Below, piece after piece: positions 5,523 through 10,239 of a stretch of 10,239 nucleotides of DNA; the first letter of the stretch is position 1; every line of letters starts with the position of its first letter. The notes under the pieces were generated by a model. It did not search any database, was not told the DNA's origin, and was given only the letters and a program-made list of their open reading frames with translations. Source of the DNA: an uncultured Lachnospiraceae bacterium (GTDB lineage: Bacteria; Bacillota; Clostridia; Lachnospirales; Lachnospiraceae); the NCBI GenBank assembly GCA_934371475.1, contig CAKRNX010000075.1, forward strand, positions 1 through 10,239, in the 5' to 3' direction. The position numbers and the translations under genes are program-made.

Positions 5523-6539
5523 ATGAGAATTTTAGTAACAGGCGGAGCAGGTTATATCGGAAGCCATACATGTGTAGAACTGCTGAATGCAGGCTATGAG
5601 GTTGTAGTTGTTGATAATCTTTACAATGCCAGCGAGAAAGCGGTAGAGCGTGTAAAACAGATTACCGGAAAAGATCTGACATTTTATGAGGCAGATGTGT
5701 GCGACAGAGAAAAACTGGAAGAGATCTTTGATAAAGAGAAGGTTGATGCAGTTATTCATTTTGCAGGATTAAAGGCAGTCGGTGAGTCTGTAGTAAAACC
5801 GATTGAATACTACTCCAACAACCTGACCGGTACTCTGACACTGTGTGATGTGATGAGAAACCATGGCGTAAAGAATATCATCTTCAGCTCTTCTGCAACC
5901 GTATACGGCGATCCGGCGTTCGTACCGATCACAGAGGAGTGCCCGAAGGGAACATGCACGAACCCGTATGGATGGACAAAATGGATGCTGGAGCAGGTGT
6001 TGATGGATATTCAGAAAGCAGATCCGGAATGGAATGTCATCCTGCTGCGTTACTTCAATCCGATCGGAGCTCACAAGAGCGGCCTGATCGGTGAGGATCC
6101 CAAGGGTATCCCGAACAATCTGCTTCCGTATGTGGCACAGGTTGCGATTGGCAAACTGGAGTGCGTCGGCGTATTCGGAAATGATTATGATACTCCGGAC
6201 GGCACCGGTGTGCGTGACTACATTCATGTAGTAGACCTGGCAAAGGGTCATGTAAAAGCAATTCAGAAGCTGGCCGATAAGGAAGGCGTAAGCATCTACA
6301 ATCTGGGAACCGGCAACGGATATAGCGTATTGCAGGTAATCAAGGCATTTGAGAAGGCCTGCGGACATCCTCTCAAATATCAGATTAAAGGCAGACGTGC
6401 CGGAGATATCGCTACCTGTTACTGTGATCCGACCAAGGCAAAGAAAGAGCTGGGTTGGGAAGCAGAGTACGGTATTGAAGAAATGTGCGCAGACTCCTGG
6501 AACTGGCAGCAGAAGAATCCGAACGGCTACGCAGACTGA
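5523..6539 (+). CDS. galE: UDP-glucose 4-epimerase
   Basis: Cytoplasmic short-chain dehydrogenase-fold enzyme that interconverts UDP-galactose and UDP-glucose with bound NAD, the epimerase step of the Leloir pathway and a supplier of UDP-galactose for surface sugars. The 338-residue product has the same length as E. coli GalE. The NAD loop GGAGYIGSH (7-15) and Asp31 are present, followed by SSATVYG (123-129) with Ser124 and NPYGWTKWMLE (147-157) with Tyr149 and Lys153; these are the E. coli GalE catalytic residue numbers exactly. YFNPIGAH and the C-terminal GRRAGDIATCYCDPTKAKKE are also typical of GalE. The start at 5523 follows AAGGAG with a 7-base gap; an earlier in-frame ATG at 5490 has no such site and would add eleven residues before the beta strand. 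It follows galK in the same direction and is closed by the terminator at 6565-6592. Confidence 0.97.
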   Translation: MRILVTGGAGYIGSHTCVELLNAGYEVVVVDNLYNASEKAVERVKQITGKDLTFYEADVCDREKLEEIFDKEKVDAVIHFAGLKAVGESVVKPIEYYSNNLTGTLTLCDVMRNHGVKNIIFSSSATVYGDPAFVPITEECPKGTCTNPYGWTKWMLEQVLMDIQKADPEWNVILLRYFNPIGAHKSGLIGEDPKGIPNNLLPYVAQVAIGKLECVGVFGNDYDTPDGTGVRDYIHVVDLAKGHVKAIQKLADKEGVSIYNLGTGNGYSVLQVIKAFEKACGHPLKYQIKGRRAGDIATCYCDPTKAKKELGWEAEYGIEEMCADSWNWQQKNPNGYAD

Positions 6540-6564
6540 CTGGACAGCGAGACGCCGTATGCAG

Positions 6565-6592
6565 AAAAAGATACAGGGGAGTATCTGTTTTT
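6565..6592 (+). terminator. Intrinsic terminator after galE
   Basis: agatac (6569-6574) pairs with gtatct (6581-6586) around agggga and is followed by gttttt (6587-6592); the A-run before the stem can pair with the T-run to extend it. It lies 25 bases past the galE stop. The six-base core is modest, and a much stronger hairpin follows at 6659. Confidence 0.7.
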
Positions 6593-6658
6593 GAAGGAAT
6601 GGCTGGCAGCTGATAAGGGATGAGTAAAATAATAAGCTGTTTATAATAGAAGTAAGAG

Positions 6659-6715
6659 AAAGCCGATGTACGGCAATGGACAGAGGGGAGCTGTCCGCCG
6701 GCATCGGCTTTTTTT
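6659..6715 (+). terminator. Strong branched terminator hairpin; possible small RNA end
   Basis: aaagccgatg (6659-6668) pairs perfectly with catcggcttt (6702-6711); inside, cggc/gccg (6671-6674 with 6697-6700) and ggacag/ctgtcc (6678-6683 with 6691-6696) continue the stem, with seven T residues at 6709-6715. It is a second terminator behind galE and insulates the sensor operon from it. A TATAAT at 6642-6647 sits immediately before it, so it may instead be the end of a very short separate transcript; no good -35 accompanies that box. Confidence 0.85.
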
Positions 6716-6941
6716 GTGGAAACATAGTGGCAGAGTAATGAAATTCCGGATGAAGGATCTCAACCGGAGAGATATTGTGATCTTTACGAAAAAACGCATG
6801 AAAGGTATAATGAAAGCAGAGCTTCATCCACCGCTTATTTTTGATGAATGAAGCAGATGGATTGCCGGATACGATGGAAAAGAGGCAGATGAGAGCAAAA
6901 AATGATCCTGTTGAAAAACAGTGACTTCATAGGGGGAAGAG
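6716..6941 (+). promoter_or_regulatory. Promoter and leader of the sugar-sensing operon
   Basis: A -10 TATAAT (6806-6811) and a -35 TTTACG (6783-6788) are spaced by exactly 17 bases; a start near 6818 would give a leader of about 125 nt. The leader holds a 7-bp hairpin, gcttcat (6821-6827) with atgaagc (6848-6854), right at its 5' end. An AGGGGGA ribosome binding site (6931-6937) precedes the first gene. The rest of the interval between 6716 and 6782 shows no gene. I recognise no riboswitch in it. Confidence 0.65.
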
Positions 6942-7919
6942 ATGAAATCAGAAAGAGTTTTGAAGTGCATGATTGCGGCCGGGATCGGTCTGATGATGCT
7001 GTGTTTTGCAGCAGGGATGAAAACATCTGTGAAGATTGATCCCTATGAAAAAAGATACGTGTTTATCTGTCCGCTGATCTGGAACAATGTGGCGGCCGGG
7101 ATCCGACAGGCAGATCAGGAGTTTGCGGTGAATACAAAACTGATGGGATCGGAGGAACTGAATGTAGAGCGTCAGGCAGATGCCATACGGGAAAGCATTT
7201 TGACGGGTGTGGACGGGATGATTACTGCTGCTACCGGAGAGTCCCAGACGCTGACAGATGCGGTGAATGAGGCAGTGGAAGCTGGGATCCCGGTGGTGAT
7301 GATAGATGGTGATCTCGAAGATTCGATGCGGAGCTGCTATATTGGGACGGATAATCTGGAAGCTGGCAGAATGGCTGGCCGGGATATGTATGAGGTGACG
7401 GGAGGAACGGCTAAAATTGCGGCGATTGTATCGACACTGGAGGCCCCCAATCAAAAGGAGCGCCTGGAAGGATTTCAGGAAGAAATCATGCAGTATCCCG
7501 GGATGGAAATTTTGACAATAGAGGAATGTCATTCGAAAAAGTTTGAGATCAGAGAAAAAGTAACTTCATTGCTGAGAGATCATTCGGAAATTGATGCGTT
7601 GTATATTACGGAGGCGATAGCTTCTGACCTGGTGGGAAATCTTCTGAAGGAGGAGGGAATTGCCCCCGATGCCATCCATGTGGTGGCATTCGACCGAATG
7701 GACAACTCGATAGCTTTTCTGAGGCAGGGGATTTATGATGCGGTGGTGTCGCAGCAGCCATATCAGCAGGGATACCAGGCAGTAAAAATTTTGACAGAAA
7801 TCAATACAGGGAAAAAACCGGAAGAAAAAAATTATACGGAAAGCTGTAACATAACTGTGGCAGATGATGAGAAGGATCAGACCTGGCAGTACGGAGATTT
7901 GGAATGGCATCTATATTGA
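6942..7919 (+). CDS. Membrane-anchored periplasmic-binding-protein-like sugar receptor (XylFII-like)
   Basis: A 325-residue protein of the RbsB/XylF sugar-binding fold (Peripla_BP_4 type), probably the extracellular sensor of the kinase encoded next. The N-terminus has one hydrophobic segment (about residues 8-25, KCMIAAGIGLMMLCFAAGM) after basic residues. There is no clear lipobox at Cys21 and no obvious signal peptidase site, so an uncleaved membrane anchor is likely. The binding fold then shows the usual landmarks: IRESILTGVDGMI (82-94), AGIPVVMIDGD (114-124), NQKERLEGF (170-178), VVAFDRMD (247-254) and VSQQPYQQGYQA (269-280). The stop overlaps the kinase start by 16 bases, indicating translational coupling. 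A receptor-kinase-regulator order matches the clostridial XylFII-LytS-YesN sensor. The sugar cannot be told from sequence. A transport-binding lipoprotein is less likely, since no permease or ATPase is coupled to it here. Confidence 0.85.
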   Translation: MKSERVLKCMIAAGIGLMMLCFAAGMKTSVKIDPYEKRYVFICPLIWNNVAAGIRQADQEFAVNTKLMGSEELNVERQADAIRESILTGVDGMITAATGESQTLTDAVNEAVEAGIPVVMIDGDLEDSMRSCYIGTDNLEAGRMAGRDMYEVTGGTAKIAAIVSTLEAPNQKERLEGFQEEIMQYPGMEILTIEECHSKKFEIREKVTSLLRDHSEIDALYITEAIASDLVGNLLKEEGIAPDAIHVVAFDRMDNSIAFLRQGIYDAVVSQQPYQQGYQAVKILTEINTGKKPEEKNYTESCNITVADDEKDQTWQYGDLEWHLY

Positions 7920-9424
7920 AAGAAAAGAAAAATTTGACGATCAAAGCACAATTTCACCAGTATCTCGGACAGATTGCCGGGATGATTGTGATCCTGATGG
8001 TACTGTGCCTTGGATTTGGCATGCAGGTTATGGTGCAGATGCACCAGGAAAACAGAAATCTTTATCTGCTGAATGATTTTTATGAGGAACTCAAAGAAAT
8101 GCAGAACTGTCTTGGACAGTATGCCATGGAGCAGGATGAGCAGACGTATGAGCAGCTGCAGAAAAAGCTTGACAGTCTGCGAGGCGAGCTGGTGCAGCTG
8201 AAGAGTTTTCGCGTTTCCACTGTGTTTTTGCGTGATGTCCAGGATCTGGAGTCGATGCTGGCACAGTATGCGGGAAAAGCAGAGGATCTTTCCAGGATGC
8301 CGCGTGAGACGACGGAGATTGCATCGGTAAACCGTGTGTACTATCAGGCACAGCAGATTTACGAGATGATGAGCGGGATGTTTCATTCACTTTATTCGCA
8401 GATTCTGGCCTCCGGAGAGCTGGCTTCGAACAGAACGCAGAGGCTATTTTTATGTTTTATGGCGGTTTTCCTGGCAACGGTGGCGCTGATTGTCCGCTAT
8501 CTGATGCTGCAGATCCAGAATATGGAACGCCGCATCACAGAACCGATCCAGGAGCTCGCCGGTAAGGTACAGGCGCTGGATTTGCACAGTCTTCAGGAGG
8601 AGACCATGATGTCAGAGAGCAGCGGGATGAGCCGCGAGCTTCAGGTACTGGCAGAAGGATATAATTCCATGCTGGTTAAGATACGGAACCAGTTAAAAGA
8701 ACTGGAGAATTATCACAGCACGAGGATACAGCTGCAGAAAAGTCAGATGATGAATTTGCAGATGCAGATCAATCCCCATTTTCTGTTTAATACGCTGACA
8801 ATGATTTCCCATACCGCTTATCTGGAAGATGATATGGAGATTGTCAATCTGCTGGATATTACATCCAGTCTGCTTCGTTATGCGCTGGATTATTACGATC
8901 GCTCGGTATCATTGAAAAAAGAGATCGAGGAAGCAGGCAATTATGTGTATCTGCAGGAAAAAAGGTTTGGCAGCAGAATACGATTTGAGTTTGACCTGGA
9001 TGAGCGCTTCCACGAAGTACAGATCCCGAATATGATCCTGCAGCCGCTTCTGGAAAACGCGATTGTACATGGCGTAGGGATGTACACGGAGGGCGGACTG
9101 ATTCGGATCACTACCCGGTATCAGGAAGAAGAGAGGACAGGTATGATTGAGGTGTGGGACAATGGTGAGGGAGCAGATGAGGCAGAGGTATTGCGCGTCA
9201 GGGAAAAAATCAGTTCAGAGCAGATCCCCACAGGAAAAGTGGGTCTGGCAAATGTTGCGTTTCGCCTGAATATTTTCTTTGGGGGCCGAAGCAGGATGTT
9301 TTTTTTCAGCAGCCTGGGCGAGGGTACTTCTGTAAAGATTGAGATACCGTGCGGGGAGAATAAGAATACAGAGAGTGACACAGGGGGAGATACGGAATAT
9401 GCTGAAGCTGATGGTTGCAGATGA
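7904..9424 (+). CDS. YesM/LytS-type sensor histidine kinase
   Basis: A 506-residue membrane histidine kinase of the His_kinase (PF06580) plus HATPase_c class. Transmembrane helices lie at about 22-44 and 181-201 and enclose an extracellular domain of about 135 residues that is mostly helical and glutamine/leucine rich. This fits a four-helix sensor able to dock a binding protein. A HAMP-like linker follows (203-260). The phosphorylation motif MQINPHFLFNTL contains His292. The ATP site shows the N box QPLLENAIVHG (Asn385), VWDNGEG (418-423), GKVGLANV (444-451) and GEGTSVKIE (472-480). The last ~24 residues are a polar tail. The start at 7904 has GGAG (7892-7896 region) upstream and overlaps the receptor gene; the 3' end overlaps the regulator gene by 26 bases. 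Its partner is therefore the response regulator at 9399. Confidence 0.93.
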   Translation: MASILKEKKNLTIKAQFHQYLGQIAGMIVILMVLCLGFGMQVMVQMHQENRNLYLLNDFYEELKEMQNCLGQYAMEQDEQTYEQLQKKLDSLRGELVQLKSFRVSTVFLRDVQDLESMLAQYAGKAEDLSRMPRETTEIASVNRVYYQAQQIYEMMSGMFHSLYSQILASGELASNRTQRLFLCFMAVFLATVALIVRYLMLQIQNMERRITEPIQELAGKVQALDLHSLQEETMMSESSGMSRELQVLAEGYNSMLVKIRNQLKELENYHSTRIQLQKSQMMNLQMQINPHFLFNTLTMISHTAYLEDDMEIVNLLDITSSLLRYALDYYDRSVSLKKEIEEAGNYVYLQEKRFGSRIRFEFDLDERFHEVQIPNMILQPLLENAIVHGVGMYTEGGLIRITTRYQEEERTGMIEVWDNGEGADEAEVLRVREKISSEQIPTGKVGLANVAFRLNIFFGGRSRMFFFSSLGEGTSVKIEIPCGENKNTESDTGGDTEYAEADGCR

Positions 9425-10239
9425 TGAGATGATTGAACGGAAGGTACTGGAGAAAATGATCCGCCAGGGGTGTTGTCAGGTGGAAGTCATCTGCGGCGCG
9501 GAAAACGGAATTGAAATGCTGAGGATCCTTGAGCAGGAGCGGCCGGATATTGCAGTGGTAGATATCAATATGCCGGGACTTAACGGTCTGGATGCCATGG
9601 AGATTGCACGGATAAAAAAATTTCCGACCCGTTTTATTGTGGTGTCAGCCTACAGCAAATTTGAGTTTGCCCAGCGGGCCATGATGTTTGGGGCCAGCGA
9701 GTATCTGCTTAAACCGGTTAAGGAGATTGCATTGATCCAGTCAGTTGAGAAGGTTTGTGATCAGATTGCACGGACGAAGAAACATACGCAGGATGGGGCG
9801 GCTCTGATGAAAAGAGAGAAAGAATATCTGGAGTCCAGAGGCAAGGAGCTGATTTCAGATATTCTTCTGGGGGAAGTAAGCGAACGGTCTTTCCTGAAGT
9901 TTTTAGGGGAGGTTAATCAGCCTTTCTATGGAGGTGTTATGATAACGGTGCGGCAGAGAGGCTGCGAGGAAAAAGAAGAGATTTATGAAAAATTTCTGGA
10001 AAACCTGAAAAAAATCTGTTTCTGTTTTGGAAAAATATATAAGCATATGCTGTCCGTTTGCGTCGTAGCTTCAACGGAGATCATATCTGACGGAGGAGTG
10101 GAATGGGCAAGGGAGATACTGGAATGTCTGCAAGAGGAGCTTGTGCGGAAACATCTTCAGGCGGGGATCAGCCTGATGAAACGGGAATGTACAGAGCTGG
10201 CTGCAGCGGCACTGGAGAGCCGTCAGGCGATCGACGGGA
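9399..10239 (+). CDS. YesN-type response regulator (3' end outside window)
   Basis: The reading frame from the ATG at 9399 stays open for 280 codons to the window edge. Residues 1-120 form a CheY-like receiver: acidic pocket Asp8-Asp9 (MVADDEM), phospho-acceptor Asp55 in VVDINMPG, Ser83 in VVSAYS and Lys105 in LLKPVKE. After it comes a linker region (about 121-280) with the ELISDILLGE stretch common in YesN regulators, whose AraC-type DNA-binding domain lies at residues ~400-500 and would be beyond this window. GGGGGAG (9383-9389) serves as ribosome binding site, inside the kinase gene, which overlaps by 26 bases. It is the expected phosphorylation partner of the kinase and would activate sugar uptake or use genes, probably downstream; that last point is inference. 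Confidence 0.92.
   Translation, partial: MLKLMVADDEMIERKVLEKMIRQGCCQVEVICGAENGIEMLRILEQERPDIAVVDINMPGLNGLDAMEIARIKKFPTRFIVVSAYSKFEFAQRAMMFGASEYLLKPVKEIALIQSVEKVCDQIARTKKHTQDGAALMKREKEYLESRGKELISDILLGEVSERSFLKFLGEVNQPFYGGVMITVRQRGCEEKEEIYEKFLENLKKICFCFGKIYKHMLSVCVVASTEIISDGGVEWAREILECLQEELVRKHLQAGISLMKRECTELAAAALESRQAIDG

Noticed and set aside
5769..6827. Long 352-codon minus-strand open frame opposite galE
   Set aside because: It lies antisense to galE, continues through two terminators, has no ribosome binding site and its product is Cys/His/Leu-rich without any domain, as expected for a shadow frame.
6666..6851. 61-codon open frame on the plus strand
   Set aside because: It starts inside the strong terminator hairpin, overlaps the sensor operon promoter, has no ribosome binding site and no recognisable protein features.
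6812..6941. Riboswitch in the sensor operon leader
   Set aside because: Only one 7-bp hairpin is visible at the 5' end of the leader, with no conserved aptamer sequence and no terminator or anti-terminator pair before the first gene.

Overview
The window looks like chromosome of a spore-forming, anaerobic, low-to-mid G+C Firmicute, most likely a gut Lachnospiraceae (Blautia, Mediterraneibacter or Dorea type). The reasons are: strong AGGAGG-type ribosome binding sites, a cortex-lytic enzyme of the clostridial SleC type, a PocR/AraC regulator beside a clostridial-style galactokinase, a YesM/YesN-type two-component pair, and tRNA genes that do not encode CCA. The genus is an inference from gene content only. 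No transposase, phage gene or CRISPR array was seen.

Layout. Positions 1-476 hold the C-terminal half of a D-2-hydroxyacid dehydrogenase, followed by a short terminator. Positions 524-736 carry copy A of a structured intergenic repeat. Two identical tRNA-Glu(CTC) genes (836-1031, minus) follow as a tandem pair with their own promoter and intrinsic terminator. A minus-strand sleC gene (1330-2601) encodes the spore cortex-lytic pro-enzyme; repeat copy C lies just upstream of it. A tRNA-Val(CAC) (2872-2945, plus) ends in a 26-nt perfect palindrome that also separates it from the convergent PocR-AraC regulator (2986-3822, minus).

The regulator diverges from galK (3962-5239) across a 139-bp control region with two inverted repeats. 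Repeat copy B starts one base after the galK stop, and galE (5523-6539) follows. galK and galE supply the first and the epimerase steps of the Leloir pathway; galT, the middle step, is not in the window. galE is followed by two terminators. A good promoter then leads into three tightly overlapping genes (6942 to the window end): a membrane-anchored sugar-binding protein, a YesM/LytS-type histidine kinase and a YesN-type response regulator. This order matches the XylFII-LytS-YesN type of three-component sugar sensor known from clostridia.

The most unusual content is the dispersed repeat family (copies A, B, C). It is built from nested hairpins around a shared cacctctgcag / ctgcagaggtg core, all in the same orientation, with deletions and exchanged arms between copies. 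I cannot assign it to a named RNA or mobile element family from memory.
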